From the NCBI RefSeq assembly GCF_965205175.1, contig NZ_OZ242038.1, forward strand, positions 2,740,332-2,804,331: a DNA stretch of 64,000 bases, given 5' to 3'. This stretch comes from Poriferisodalis sp965205175 (lineage in GTDB: Bacteria > Actinomycetota > Acidimicrobiia > Acidimicrobiales > Poriferisodalaceae). Below, one piece after another: positions 7,980-17,370 of this stretch. Under the pieces are notes generated by a model. That model was not told the origin of the DNA, ran no database searches, and saw only the letters and a program-made list of their open reading frames with translations. Position 1 is the stretch's first letter; the number at the start of each line of letters is the position of its first letter. Both the position numbers and the translations under genes were made by a program.

Positions 7980-9239
7980 TCACGACAGTCCCACCCAGCC
8001 GATTGCCAGCACCAGCGCCGCAGCGCCGGCAAGGTCAACGGTGCTGTTCACGAGCGGGATGCCGATGGTGTCGGGGTCCACGCCGACCCGCGTTGCAGCC
8101 ACGGTGCCGTAGTAGGCGATGAACACAGCCAAGGCCGTCGCAATCATTCCGCCGACCAGCGAGATGGCCACGAGCCGGAGCGGACCTGGTGTCGACAGCG
8201 AGAACGCCGCCGCCGCAACGTGCGCGAGCACGCCGTTGAGCAAGCACACCGGCGCCGTCAAGACGAACGCGAAGGAGATGTCGAACCGTGCACCTCGCTG
8301 CGGCAGCGCTCGAGGTTCGATCACGCCGAGATGCAGCTTGCTCGCCAGCCGGCCCGACAAGATGCACCCGATGGCGCCCGCGGCTGCTAGGCATGCCGGC
8401 ACCAGGATCAGCACGGCCCGCTTGTCGATGAAGTCCTCCAAGCGATGTTCGATCACGACACCTGCGACGATGAGCACGAAGCCGCCGACGCACAGCACCG
8501 GCATCGACTCGCGCAAGATCGCCCAGAGCTGATCCAGGCCTGATCGCCACGCCCAAACAGTCGCGGCTGCAGCACCGATGGTGCTTACCGCTGCGAGGAC
8601 TGGCGTGAGCGCGGTGATGCCGACCAGGTAGCTCGCCAGGAACAGCGCCGGGAGCGTGACGACATCGCCGACGGCCGAGATGACCGGAGCGCTGACGTTG
8701 TCGAGATCCCAGCCTCGGCGCGTCGACATCGTCGCCAGACCGAGGGTCACCATCAACACGACCACCGATGCCAACTCGGCGCCCACGACTGACACCACGA
8801 TGAGGTCGGCGACGCCGATGATGCCCGAGAGCCCGAAGACTGGCGCCAGCACCTTGGTCATCACACCGAGCACGACGGCAGTGACGAGCGTCAGCACCGC
8901 AGCCGCGATGACGTTCTGGCCCACGATCGTGTCGCGACGGGCAGTCGCCCGAAACGTGCCCGCGTGAATGGTGGTGGCGAGACGACTGCCGAGCGCGCCG
9001 AAGATGTCGCCCCGCATGCCGATTGCGGCAGGAACGAGCACCAGCAGACCCGGCATGCGCTCAAGCGTGCCGGTGACGGCCGCGAGCAGCACTCCTGCTG
9101 CAGTGGCCGTCACGCTGCTGACAGCCAGCGCCGAGAGGCTCTGACGCGCACCGATGACATCGGGGCCCAGCAGACCCCGCAGAAAGCCCAGCGGGTGCAA
9201 CCTGACGGCGGGTCGATGCAGCGTGCGCTCCGACGACAT
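7980..9239 (-). CDS. SLC41/MgtE-type divalent cation transporter membrane protein
   Basis: A 419-residue polytopic membrane protein with two repeats of about five helices, each beginning with a GDIFGALGSRLATT-like or SAVGDVVTLPALFLAS segment. These acidic motifs in the first helices match the Mg2+/divalent-cation pore of the MgtE integral-membrane domain and SLC41 transporters. There is no cytosolic N or CBS domain as in full MgtE; regulation could instead come from the PhoU/TrkA_C protein encoded next. ATG 9239 is chosen because homologous sequence starts at RPAVRLHPLGFLRGLLG; the frame stays open upstream into the thioredoxin gene without homology. Confidence 0.82.
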   Translation of the reverse strand: MSSERTLHRPAVRLHPLGFLRGLLGPDVIGARQSLSALAVSSVTATAAGVLLAAVTGTLERMPGLLVLVPAAIGMRGDIFGALGSRLATTIHAGTFRATARRDTIVGQNVIAAAVLTLVTAVVLGVMTKVLAPVFGLSGIIGVADLIVVSVVGAELASVVVLMVTLGLATMSTRRGWDLDNVSAPVISAVGDVVTLPALFLASYLVGITALTPVLAAVSTIGAAAATVWAWRSGLDQLWAILRESMPVLCVGGFVLIVAGVVIEHRLEDFIDKRAVLILVPACLAAAGAIGCILSGRLASKLHLGVIEPRALPQRGARFDISFAFVLTAPVCLLNGVLAHVAAAAFSLSTPGPLRLVAISLVGGMIATALAVFIAYYGTVAATRVGVDPDTIGIPLVNSTVDLAGAAALVLAIGWVGLS

Positions 9240-9304
9240 CTTGCGGACCGCTCCGACGCGCCGCTTGCGGGCAGGTCGGGGGTTCAACGCATGTGCGCCT
9301 GTTG

Positions 9305-9964
9305 TCAGGCAGCCGATTCGAGCAGCGCGCTGAACAGCGCCGCAAGATCCTGCGGGGCCACGCTGCCTGCGTGTCGCAGCGCCACCGCTCCGTCCGCATC
9401 CACGGCAACGAGATACGGCACCGATGCCAATCCGAATGCCTCGACCGCGGACCCTCGTGTCGTGTCGGCAACGACGGGATGCGCCCAGCCTTCGTCGCGC
9501 AGCCACTGCGCGGGCGGATGGTTGCCGCGCGAGGGGTCTTCGAGCACCGAGAGCGCGTAGAAGTCCACGCCGGCGGGCAGCTCGTTCGTCGCCAGCCACT
9601 CGGTGAGCGCGGTGACCTCGGCCTGGCAGTGCGGGCACCAGTGAGCGTAAAACGCCACCACCAGCGGACGCCCTTGAGCTTCGATGCGCACTTCGGCACC
9701 GGTGAGCAGGTCGGTGCCGAGCACCACCGGGGCAGCACGACCGATCGCGGCGTCGTTCGGGGATTGCGCGAACAACGGCAGCGCCCTGCCCGACACTTGC
9801 GTGGGACCCGCGGGCGCGTCTTCCGTGGTCATCGACACAGCGGCGCTCGTTGCCGTCGTTGCGGCCGCGGCGCCAGTCGCAGCGGACCCCGAAGGTTCGC
9901 CGCCGCACCCCACAGCCAGCAGCATCCAGAGCAGGGCGCACACGCCGAATGCGACTCGTCTCAC
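9305..9964 (-). CDS. Thioredoxin-like (TlpA/ResA-type) lipoprotein
   Basis: The mature domain has the thioredoxin active site in FYAHWCPHCQAEV, followed by the cis-Pro region ASVPYLVAVDADG. Starting at GTG 9964 gives a 219-residue precursor with a hydrophobic segment ending LLAVGC, a lipobox, so the protein is anchored outside the cytoplasmic membrane. A Ser/Thr/Ala-rich linker follows the Cys. Its likely job is disulfide reduction or exchange on exported proteins; no cytochrome-biogenesis genes are adjacent. An ATG at 10015 in frame would add 17 residues before the signal peptide and is less typical. Confidence 0.82.
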   Translation of the reverse strand: MRRVAFGVCALLWMLLAVGCGGEPSGSAATGAAAATTATSAAVSMTTEDAPAGPTQVSGRALPLFAQSPNDAAIGRAAPVVLGTDLLTGAEVRIEAQGRPLVVAFYAHWCPHCQAEVTALTEWLATNELPAGVDFYALSVLEDPSRGNHPPAQWLRDEGWAHPVVADTTRGSAVEAFGLASVPYLVAVDADGAVALRHAGSVAPQDLAALFSALLESAA

Positions 9965-10055
9965 AATGCTCAAGGCTAGGCACGACCCGGCCCGGCACCA
10001 GAAGGCACCAGCCATGCCCCTGAATGCGCGGCAGGCGTGATGGCAGACTTGGCCT

Positions 10056-11093
10056 GTGGAGACCCGTCAGCTCGAAACGACACCCGGTTTCGTCATCTTC
10101 GACCTGCCCGGCGCCCAGCACTACGTCGGAGAGGCGCGGCTGGGCAGCCGTCTGATCCCCGGCAATGCGACGATGCTGGCCCGGCACACCACCTACATCT
10201 TCGCGATGCTGGAACAGCAGCGCAGCGGTGCCAGCATCGGCCTGAGATCCGACGCCGCCGATGCCGCCGCCGCCGTCGAGGCACTGGCAGCCGAACTGGC
10301 CGTCGATTTCTCCAGCGGTCGGCTGTCGACCAGCCCGGGCCTGCGACTCGATGCAGAGCTGTTGGCACCCGTGCTGGCCCACGATCAGCGCAATCTCATC
10401 GGCAACGACGACCGCGACGGCATCTCGTTCAATGACGAACTCGTCGGCGTCGGCGCTGCTGCAGCAGCAGCCGGCCTGCTCGGCGACCTCGAAGGCAAGC
10501 GGGTGGCGATCGAAGGATTCGGACCCGCCGGACTCGGCATCGCGCGCGAAACGGCTGCGGCGGGAGCGGTCGTCGCCCGGATCGCGACCGCCAAGGGCTG
10601 TGCCAACGGAAGGTTCGACCCCGTGACACTCGCAGACGCGTGGGCATCGGCCGCAGAACGTTGCGTGGAGGCACTGTCGGGCGATGACGGGCCCGAGCAG
10701 CAATGGAAGATCTGGGCAGACGATGTGGACGTGGTCTTCTGCGGGTCGAAGCCCGGCGCGATGTCCGGAGAGGGGGCGTCGGTGGCCGCCTCAGTGCCGG
10801 TGGTCGCCTACAGCGCGGCCGCGGTGTCGTCCAAGGCCTTGGCGGTGCTGCGCGCCGCAGGCACTCCGGTCGCTGCCGACTTCGTGGCCGCCGCGGGGCC
10901 GGCGTTGTGCTGGTGGGCGGATGAGGCACTCACCCACGGCGACCTGCGTTCGGCCGTGACCGAGACCGTCGACGCAGCCATGTCCGAGACTGTCCGCCAC
11001 GACGACGGCCCGTTCATGGCCGCCTGCTACCGAGCCGAGTCGTTTCTGCGGACATGGCAGGACGAGCTGCCATTCGGCCGACCGCTGGGCTGA
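10056..11093 (+). CDS. Glu/Leu/Phe/Val dehydrogenase-like protein
   Basis: The C-terminal half has a Rossmann dinucleotide-binding segment, DLEGKRVAIEGFGPAGLGIA, preceded by ISFNDELVGVGAAAAAAGLL, as in amino-acid dehydrogenases of the glutamate/leucine dehydrogenase family. Length (345) is close to leucine dehydrogenase. The N-terminal substrate domain is weakly conserved: I do not see the usual Lys-rich catalytic stretch, and GNDDRDG stands where family members have a catalytic Asp, so substrate and even activity are uncertain. GTG 10056 is the start; no strong ribosome site is visible. It is convergent with the transglutaminase operon. Confidence 0.65.
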   Translation: METRQLETTPGFVIFDLPGAQHYVGEARLGSRLIPGNATMLARHTTYIFAMLEQQRSGASIGLRSDAADAAAAVEALAAELAVDFSSGRLSTSPGLRLDAELLAPVLAHDQRNLIGNDDRDGISFNDELVGVGAAAAAAGLLGDLEGKRVAIEGFGPAGLGIARETAAAGAVVARIATAKGCANGRFDPVTLADAWASAAERCVEALSGDDGPEQQWKIWADDVDVVFCGSKPGAMSGEGASVAASVPVVAYSAAAVSSKALAVLRAAGTPVAADFVAAAGPALCWWADEALTHGDLRSAVTETVDAAMSETVRHDDGPFMAACYRAESFLRTWQDELPFGRPLG

Positions 11094-11163
11094 CCGCCGC
11101 GTCCGGCGCGGGTCGCTCAGGTCGCGCTCAGCGAACGCAGCGACTGGCCACTGAGTCCGCTGG

Positions 11164-12306
11164 TTACTGCTGCTGCTGTTGCTGGTGCTGGTGTGCCGCC
11201 TGCTGGGTGGGCACCTCGGGCGCAGCGTTCACTGCGACGCGCGTCTGCCTGCGGATCGGCTCAGTGACCATCGAGACCGGCGCCGAGGGCTGAGCGATGA
11301 TCACCTCGGCGTCCACTTTGGCCTCAGCCGTGCCGTTGAACACCCCGCGTACCGGCGGCACGTCGTGGTAGTCGCGTCCGTGGCCGATCACCACATGCCG
11401 CTCGCCGACCGATCCGCCGTTCGTCGGGTCCAGCCCAAGCCATCCGGATCCGGGCACGGCAGCCTCGATCCAGGCATGCGTCTGCACCGAGATTGCCGTC
11501 GGGTCGGCAGACTTTGGACGTCGAGCCGCCGACTGGTCCCCGACAGCTGCGCCAGACTCGGCTCTAGCGTCGCCGCCTGCACCGGCGGTCGCTCGTTCGC
11601 GGCCCGAGCGCAGGTCTCCGTCTGGTCGTTCGCCGGCAAGTCGCGCGTCGTGTGGTTCGGTGTCGTGTGATCCTTCGTCGAGCCGGGTCTCGTCCAAGGC
11701 GAACAGGTATCCCGAGACGTAGCGGGCCGGTACACCGATGCACCGCAGCATGCCCACCGCGAGATGCGCGAAGTCCTGACACACTCCTGCGCCCCCGTCG
11801 ATCAGCTCCTCCAACGTCACGCCGATCGCGGTGGATCCGCGCCTGTAGGAGAGCACGGTGGGCACCGCCCGGACGACAGCGAGCACCTGCTCGTACACAT
11901 CGTCGGCAGCGTCGCGGACCGCCCATGACGCCACTTCGTCGACCAGGTCTCCCCACTGCACGTGCTGCGACGGCGTCAAGTACTCGAAGTGCTGGTTGAT
12001 GAACGTCTGCTCACGCAGCCGTTCGCCAGTCACCGGCACGTGAGCGGCCGCAGTCGTTGCTGTCTCCACCGATGCTTCTGCCACCACCAGCAGGTCGTCG
12101 TGCGGCGAGCGAATGCCCAGATGGTCAACGGTGGTGCCGAAGTAGTCGCGGGTCTGCAGCACACGGGTCGCCGGCGTCGTCGTCAGCCGATACGACAGCA
12201 CCTGTTGACGCACATCGTCGAGGGGCCGCACCCGGACCTCGTTCTGCGACTCCGCGACCGGCGCAGAGTACGTGAAGTGCAGCCGGTAGGCGATGTCCAG
12301 CCTCAT
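11164..12306 (-). CDS. Transglutaminase-like cysteine protease family protein
   Basis: An N-terminal beta domain (YRLHFTYSAPVAESQNEVRV) precedes a transglutaminase core with the triad Cys176 (GAGVCQDFAHL), His277 (QTHAWIEAAVPG) and Asp293 (GLDPTNG). An Arg/Gly/Asp-rich insertion of about 60 residues (roughly 208-270) interrupts the core between Cys and His, longer than usual for the family. The C-terminus ends in an odd His/Gln tract (HQHQQQQQQ). Start and stop overlap the alpha-E gene by four bases, so it is the last gene of the ATP-grasp/alpha-E/transglutaminase operon. Such trios are widespread and probably act in a peptide-like ligation and cleavage pathway. Confidence 0.88.
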   Translation of the reverse strand: MRLDIAYRLHFTYSAPVAESQNEVRVRPLDDVRQQVLSYRLTTTPATRVLQTRDYFGTTVDHLGIRSPHDDLLVVAEASVETATTAAAHVPVTGERLREQTFINQHFEYLTPSQHVQWGDLVDEVASWAVRDAADDVYEQVLAVVRAVPTVLSYRRGSTAIGVTLEELIDGGAGVCQDFAHLAVGMLRCIGVPARYVSGYLFALDETRLDEGSHDTEPHDARLAGERPDGDLRSGRERATAGAGGDARAESGAAVGDQSAARRPKSADPTAISVQTHAWIEAAVPGSGWLGLDPTNGGSVGERHVVIGHGRDYHDVPPVRGVFNGTAEAKVDAEVIIAQPSAPVSMVTEPIRRQTRVAVNAAPEVPTQQAAHQHQQQQQQ

Positions 12307-13295
12307 CGCGATGCAGCCCTGCCGTCGCCCGGGCGCACGAATTGCGCATGCACCTCAGCAGCGTCCGACTTCGCCACCGTGCTGGCATGCACGGCGCCGG
12401 CAAGCTGGGCCAGCGCGCTGCTCAAGTGCGACAGCTCTGCCTCCGGCTCGCGCAGCAGTTCGTCGAGTTCGCCGTACTCCACGTGCGCCCGCAATGCGCC
12501 TGCGCGCCGTCGGGGAATGGCGACCGCGCCCGCGGCAGCTGCGAGGTCCTCAAGGCGCTGTTCGACTCTGCCAAGACACCACAGCACTGATCGTGGAAGA
12601 TGCTCGTGCTGCAACAGGAACTTGGCCACGGCATGCCACTGCGGCGAGTGGCCCAGTTCGCGCCGGGCCGCCTGCAGCGAGTGCGTGAACGCCAGCAGGC
12701 GGTTGCCGTCGAAGACTCCGCCGCCGGTTCCCAGACCGGACTTGAGCAGCTCCACCGTCAGGATCGATCTCTCGAGCAGTCGGCCCGCCTGCATGAACGC
12801 GTAGCCCTCGTCTCGGCTCATCGACTCGGTCATCACGCCGCTGAGCGAGCGGCACCCCCGCCGCGCAGTGATGACCGAAACGCGGGATACCTCGCCGCCG
12901 GTCTGCTCTCGCGCCGAGGTACCGACCGACTTCGCGCTCTGCATGAGGATGTGCAAGCTGTTGGCTTCCTCCCACAGCTCCACCGGAATGCGGTCGCGCA
13001 CGATGCGCAGGTTCTCTCTGACAGCTGCGACAGCAGACACGACCGAGCCGGGATGCGAGTCGTCGCAGACCAGAAAGTCCATCACTGCGTACGGGCCGGT
13101 GCCGACCTGCGCTGCGACGAAGGCGTCCTGCAGCCCGAGCGCTTGCACCAGCCGGCGAGATGCCAGCCGCGCCTCGGTCGCCTGCCGATGCATCACTGCG
13201 TTGGCCTCGACCGACACGCACCGAGCGATGGTGTCGGCTCGTTCCAGGTACCGGCCGGCCCACAGCATCGAATCGGCGTGGCGAGCGAGGATCAT
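12303..13295 (-). CDS. Alpha-E domain protein (DUF403)
   Basis: A 330-residue all-helical protein starting MILARHADSMLWAGRYLERA, the diagnostic N-terminus of the alpha-E family, with RENLRIVRDRIPVELWEEAN and ESMSRDEGYAFMQAGRLLER further on. No catalytic residues are known for the family. ATG 13295 overlaps the stop of the upstream ATP-grasp gene by four bases and its own stop overlaps the transglutaminase start by four bases, showing tight translational coupling of the three genes. The upstream open frame beyond 13295 is antisense to nothing real but has no family similarity. Confidence 0.88.
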   Translation of the reverse strand: MILARHADSMLWAGRYLERADTIARCVSVEANAVMHRQATEARLASRRLVQALGLQDAFVAAQVGTGPYAVMDFLVCDDSHPGSVVSAVAAVRENLRIVRDRIPVELWEEANSLHILMQSAKSVGTSAREQTGGEVSRVSVITARRGCRSLSGVMTESMSRDEGYAFMQAGRLLERSILTVELLKSGLGTGGGVFDGNRLLAFTHSLQAARRELGHSPQWHAVAKFLLQHEHLPRSVLWCLGRVEQRLEDLAAAAGAVAIPRRRAGALRAHVEYGELDELLREPEAELSHLSSALAQLAGAVHASTVAKSDAAEVHAQFVRPGDGRAASR

Positions 13296-14788
13296 GTGCG
13301 CGGTCCGGGCGGCGGGCTGCGTAGGTGCTCGCGCGAGGCATCCTCGGGCGCGAGCACCCACGTGTCCTTGGATCCGCCTCCTTGCGAGGAGTTCACGATC
13401 AGGGAACCCCTTTGCATGGCGACGCGTGTCAAGCCGCCGGGAAACACCTGCGTGCGGTCCCCGGTGATCACGAAGGGACGCAAGTCGAGATGGCGCGGCT
13501 CGAGTGTGTCGTCGCACAGCGAGGCCAGCGTCGACAGCTCGACGACTTCTTGCACCACCCAGTTGCGCGGATCGGCCTCGATCTGGGCTCGCGCGTGCGC
13601 CAGCTCGGCGTCGGTGGCGTCGCGCCCGATGACGATGCCGTAGCCGCCCGACGCCCCCACCGGCTTGACGACCAGCTCGTCGAGCCGCTCGAACGCCGCC
13701 TCGCGCTGGTCCTGCTCCCACATCACGTAGGTCTCGACGTTGGGGAGGATCGGCGCTTCGCCGAGGTAGTACCGAATCAGGTCGGTCACGTAGGGGTGAA
13801 TGGCCTTGTCGTCTGCCACGCCGTTGCCGACGGCGTTGCACACGGTCACGGTGCCGGCACGCATGGCACCGAGCAGCCCCGGCACCCCCAAGGTGGAGTC
13901 CGGGCGGAACGACACCGGGTCCAAGAACGCGTCGTCGATGCGTCGGTAGATCACGTCGACGGGCACCAAGCCTTCAATCGTGCGCAGGTACACGACGTGC
14001 TCGTCCACCACCAAGTCTGGGCCCTCGACCAGCTCCACACCCATTTCCCGCGCCAGGAAAGCGTGCTCGAAGTACGCCGAGTTGTAGATGCCCGGCGTCA
14101 GGATCACGATGAGCGGCTGGTCGCCGGCACCGGTGGGCGCCACCGATTCCAGCGCTGTTCGCAGCATCCGGCCGTACTGGCCCACCGGCTCGACGGTGTG
14201 ATCCTCCCACACGAGGGGGAACGCCTTGGTCATCGCCGCCCGGTTCTCGATGACGTAGCTGATCCCGCTGGGATTTCGCAGGTTGTCCTCCAACACTCGG
14301 TACTGGCCCTGCGCATCGCGCACCAGATCTATGCCGGCGATCACGCAGTGCGCATCGTGGGGAACGCTGACCCCGTAGGCGTTGCGCTCGAAGCCGTCCG
14401 AGGACCGCACCAGCCATCCTGGCACCACGCCGTCTGCGATGGCGGCGCCCTCTCCGGTGTAGATGTCGGCGAGGAACCTGTTCAACGCGGTGACGCGCTG
14501 GGTGAGTCCCTGCTCGATCTCGCGCCACTCCGCGGCGGCGATGAGCCGGGGGAACAGGTCCATCGGCCAGGTCCGCTCGGTGCCGCGTGCATCGCCGTAC
14601 ACCGTGAAGGTGATGCCTTGACGACGGAACTCCTCTTCGATGACACGCTCACGGCGTCGCAGCTCGGCCGTGTCGAACTGTGAGAACCGCTTCACGATGG
14701 CCGCATAGAGCGGTCGGACTTCGCCGTTGAGAGCAAACGCCTCGTCGTAGGCCGCGATGCCCGGGTCGGGCCTGCGGAACTCAGCCAC
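13292..14788 (-). CDS. Circularly permuted ATP-grasp protein (DUF404/DUF407 type)
   Basis: The 498-residue sequence carries hallmarks of the circularly permuted ATP-grasp family: GITFTVYGDARGTERTWPMD, VLEDNLRNPSGISYVIENR, DVIYRRIDDAFLDP and VVKPVGASGGYGIVIG. These enzymes are predicted to make amide or peptide bonds using ATP; the product is unknown. It is the first gene of the operon with the alpha-E and transglutaminase-like proteins. The C-terminal end (SPPPGPRT) is Pro-rich and includes the overlap with the next start. No regulatory site stands out in the 117 bases before the upstream MBL gene. Confidence 0.9.
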   Translation of the reverse strand: MAEFRRPDPGIAAYDEAFALNGEVRPLYAAIVKRFSQFDTAELRRRERVIEEEFRRQGITFTVYGDARGTERTWPMDLFPRLIAAAEWREIEQGLTQRVTALNRFLADIYTGEGAAIADGVVPGWLVRSSDGFERNAYGVSVPHDAHCVIAGIDLVRDAQGQYRVLEDNLRNPSGISYVIENRAAMTKAFPLVWEDHTVEPVGQYGRMLRTALESVAPTGAGDQPLIVILTPGIYNSAYFEHAFLAREMGVELVEGPDLVVDEHVVYLRTIEGLVPVDVIYRRIDDAFLDPVSFRPDSTLGVPGLLGAMRAGTVTVCNAVGNGVADDKAIHPYVTDLIRYYLGEAPILPNVETYVMWEQDQREAAFERLDELVVKPVGASGGYGIVIGRDATDAELAHARAQIEADPRNWVVQEVVELSTLASLCDDTLEPRHLDLRPFVITGDRTQVFPGGLTRVAMQRGSLIVNSSQGGGSKDTWVLAPEDASREHLRSPPPGPRT

Positions 14789-14905
14789 AGGGAATGTGAT
14801 AGCGCATCATCGCCCCGCCGCGCGCCACCGCCTCCACGGCCCCCAGCCTCCCGAGGCGCACATTCACATCCCGCTGAAGAGTTCGAGAAGGCTGCTGGTG
14901 TGCCG

Positions 14906-15814
14906 TCAGGTCCAGCGTTCGATGCGGGGTGGTGACGCTGCGTCGAGCACTACTTGGTCGAGATCCTTGGCAACCAGCAGCTCGCCCGTGTATCCGCTCT
15001 CGCGGATCTGGCGCTCGTAGTCCCGTTCGGTGACCGAGTGGCCGGGCGCCGCGGGCGCATCCGTCTGCGGCGCGGGAATGAGGTGAGTGAGCACCAGCGT
15101 CGGGGTGTTCAGCGCTGCCGCTTGGCGGCCGATGAGGCGGGCATCGGCGTGATAGTCGAGAATGAAATGACGAGCAGGGGGGCCTGCGGTGATGCGGTCG
15201 AACAGCATCGCTTCGTACACCAGCACGTCGGCCTCAGCTGCCAGCTCGGCCACCTCGTCGCAGACCAGCGTGTCACCGGTGATGACGACGGTGCCGTCGG
15301 GAGTGCAGACTCGATAGCCGACCGCGGGGAACACCGGCTCGTGTCGCACTTGCGCGGCACTGACCGCGACATCCCCTCGACGCCACACTTCGCCGGGCGC
15401 GTTCGGCGGCTCGAACGACGTGATGCGCACCTGCGCGGGCGTCGAGCGCTGCGCGTGCTGTGCCCGCACCCCGAGGTCGTGGCGCCACGGATGGAGCATC
15501 TCGCTGAGGTAGTCGACGGCGGGTCCTCGGGGCGCCACGACCTCCATCGGCGTGTACTCGTCGCCCCGCGCCATCACCCAATGGCTGAGCACGACATCGG
15601 CCAGGCCAGTGAGATGGTCGCTGTGATGATGCGTCACGAACAACGCCGTGAGGCTCGGGCTGTGCATGCCGAGCGCTGCGAGCCGCTGCACGGTGCCGCG
15701 GCCTGCGTCGAATTGCAGCGTGACCTCGCCGCAGCGCACGAGCACCCCCGGTCCAGCGCGGTGAGCGTCGGGGATGGGGGAACCCGTGCCGGTAATGATG
15801 ACTTCAGTGGTCAT
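14906..15814 (-). CDS. MBL-fold metallo-hydrolase, RNase Z-like
   Basis: A 302-residue beta-lactamase-fold protein with the metal motif TLFVTHHHSDHLTGLADVV (reads LFVTHHHSDHLTG), a further His in SAAQVRHEP, the ligand Asp in VVITGDTLVC and a final His in LVLTHLIPAP. The start VIITGTGSPIPD and the overall order match the RNase Z/arylsulfatase-like branch. Whether it processes tRNA 3' ends or hydrolyses a small ester cannot be told; adjacency to tRNA-Val is suggestive but may be chance. ATG 15814 is chosen as the family start. The tRNA gene lies 53 bases upstream on the same strand. Confidence 0.85.
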   Translation of the reverse strand: MTTEVIITGTGSPIPDAHRAGPGVLVRCGEVTLQFDAGRGTVQRLAALGMHSPSLTALFVTHHHSDHLTGLADVVLSHWVMARGDEYTPMEVVAPRGPAVDYLSEMLHPWRHDLGVRAQHAQRSTPAQVRITSFEPPNAPGEVWRRGDVAVSAAQVRHEPVFPAVGYRVCTPDGTVVITGDTLVCDEVAELAAEADVLVYEAMLFDRITAGPPARHFILDYHADARLIGRQAAALNTPTLVLTHLIPAPQTDAPAAPGHSVTERDYERQIRESGYTGELLVAKDLDQVVLDAASPPRIERWT

Positions 15815-15867
15815 GGCCGCTCCCCAGCCTGATGAGCGAGCGGGTGCGCCGGGCGACGAGGCGCAGT

Positions 15868-15940
15868 GGGCGATACTGGACTCGAACCAGTGACCTCTGC
15901 CGTGTGAAGGCAGCGCTCTAACCATCTGAGCCAATCGCCC
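15868..15940 (-). tRNA. tRNA-Val (anticodon CAC)
   Basis: Read on the minus strand, this 73-nt segment folds as a cloverleaf: acceptor GGGCGAT pairs with ATCGCCC, the D arm contains GGCTCAGATGGTTAGAGC, the anticodon stem CTGCC/GGCAG encloses TTCACAC with anticodon CAC, and the T arm is CTGGTTCGAGTCCAG. The CCA end is not encoded. Confidence 0.97.
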
Positions 15941-16005
15941 GTCGGCACCGATGATAGGCCCCCTCTACGCTGGCGAGCACGAGCAGGCCCTGACCGGAAG
16001 GCGCC

Positions 16006-17331
16006 ATGAGCTCTGACGACGACAGCTCAGACAGCTACCACACAGCCCCTGTGGAACTCTCACCGGCACCGCCGGGGTGTCCCGTCCACGACAGCTGGTC
16101 GCCGCTCAGCGAAGCGTATCTGGCTGATCCCTACCCCGTCGCCGCCAAGTTGCGCGAGGACCATCCGGTCTTCTACGCCGCCGAGATGGGCCACGTGGTG
16201 GTGACCCGCATGGCGGACATCGAGGCGGTGTTCCTGGACCCCGATACCTACGCGTCGTCGAACGTACAGGACCCGATCTTCCCGCTGGCACCTGCTGCAG
16301 CCGCGGTGCTCGCTGCACCGGACTACGACCCGCAGGCGGTCATGTCGAATCGGGCCGAGCCGGATCACGGCCGCATCCGGGTACACACTCGGGGCGGATT
16401 CTCCATGCGGCGACTGCGCACGCTGGAGGACTACATGCGGTCGCGGGCAACCGAGCTCATCGAGGAGATGCTCGGTGGCCCCAAGCCCGCCGATTACGTC
16501 GCAGCCGTGGCCTTCCCGCTGCCGGCGGAGATCGTCTTCCGCTTCATCGGCTTTCCGCCCTCGGACGATCTGCTGCTCAAGTCATGGTGCGTGAACCGCA
16601 AGGCATTCGCCTGGGGCAAGCCGACGCCCGCCGAGCAGGCGCACATGGCCGAGGGCATGCTGGCGTACTGGCGCTACTGCCGGGAGTTCGTGGCCGAGCG
16701 CCATCGCCGCCGCGCCGATGACTTCTGCTCAGAACTGCTGGACGCGCACGATGCCGACCCTGACCCCCGAAGCGGCACCGGCCTCAGCTATCGGGAAGTC
16801 GAGTCGATCATCTACGGGATCTCCTTCGCCGGGCACGATCCGGTCACCAACCTGCTGTGCAACACGCTTCGATGCCTGCTGCCACGACGCGAGCAGTGGA
16901 GTGCGGTGTGCGCCGACCCGACGCTGATCCCCACCGCCGTAGAGGAGACCCTGCGGTTCGACTCCAGCCAGGTCGCCTGGAGGAGGGTGACCACCCGCGA
17001 CACCGAACTCGGCGGCGTCCAGCTGCCCGCAGGCACGCGAGTGTTCTTGAACTTCGCGGCGGCGAACCGCGAGCCGTGCGCGTTCGCCGAGACCGACACG
17101 TTCGACGCCGACTCCTACGACATCGCTCGGCCCGACCCGCATCGCCACATCAGCTTCGGCAAGGGCATTCACTTCTGCCTCGGCGCGAACCTGGCCCGCA
17201 TGGAAGCCCGCATTGCGCTGGAGATACTCACGCAACGGGTGCCGTCGCTGAGACTGCCGCCGCAGGACTACCGGACGTTCCCCAACATCACGTTCCGCGG
17301 CCCCGAGCAGCTCTGGCTCGACTGGGAGTAG
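16006..17331 (+). CDS. Cytochrome P450
   Basis: A 441-residue soluble P450. The heme-binding loop FGKGIHFCLGANLARMEAR supplies the Cys ligand, the K-helix ExxR motif is in VEETLRFDSSQVAWRR, and the I-helix segment is SFAGHDPVTN, where the usual acid-alcohol pair (ET/DT) is replaced by Asp-Pro-Val-Thr. The N-terminus carries HDSWSPLSEAYLADPYPVAAKLR, typical of bacterial class I P450s, so a ferredoxin partner is expected but not encoded nearby. GGAAGG lies six bases before ATG 16006. Neighbouring LLM, SDR and VOC genes suggest oxidation of a xenobiotic or lipid substrate. Confidence 0.95.
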   Translation: MSSDDDSSDSYHTAPVELSPAPPGCPVHDSWSPLSEAYLADPYPVAAKLREDHPVFYAAEMGHVVVTRMADIEAVFLDPDTYASSNVQDPIFPLAPAAAAVLAAPDYDPQAVMSNRAEPDHGRIRVHTRGGFSMRRLRTLEDYMRSRATELIEEMLGGPKPADYVAAVAFPLPAEIVFRFIGFPPSDDLLLKSWCVNRKAFAWGKPTPAEQAHMAEGMLAYWRYCREFVAERHRRRADDFCSELLDAHDADPDPRSGTGLSYREVESIIYGISFAGHDPVTNLLCNTLRCLLPRREQWSAVCADPTLIPTAVEETLRFDSSQVAWRRVTTRDTELGGVQLPAGTRVFLNFAAANREPCAFAETDTFDADSYDIARPDPHRHISFGKGIHFCLGANLARMEARIALEILTQRVPSLRLPPQDYRTFPNITFRGPEQLWLDWE

Positions 17332-17370
17332 TCGGCCCCGGCCGCCTACACAGCCGCCGGCCGGCGCCGC

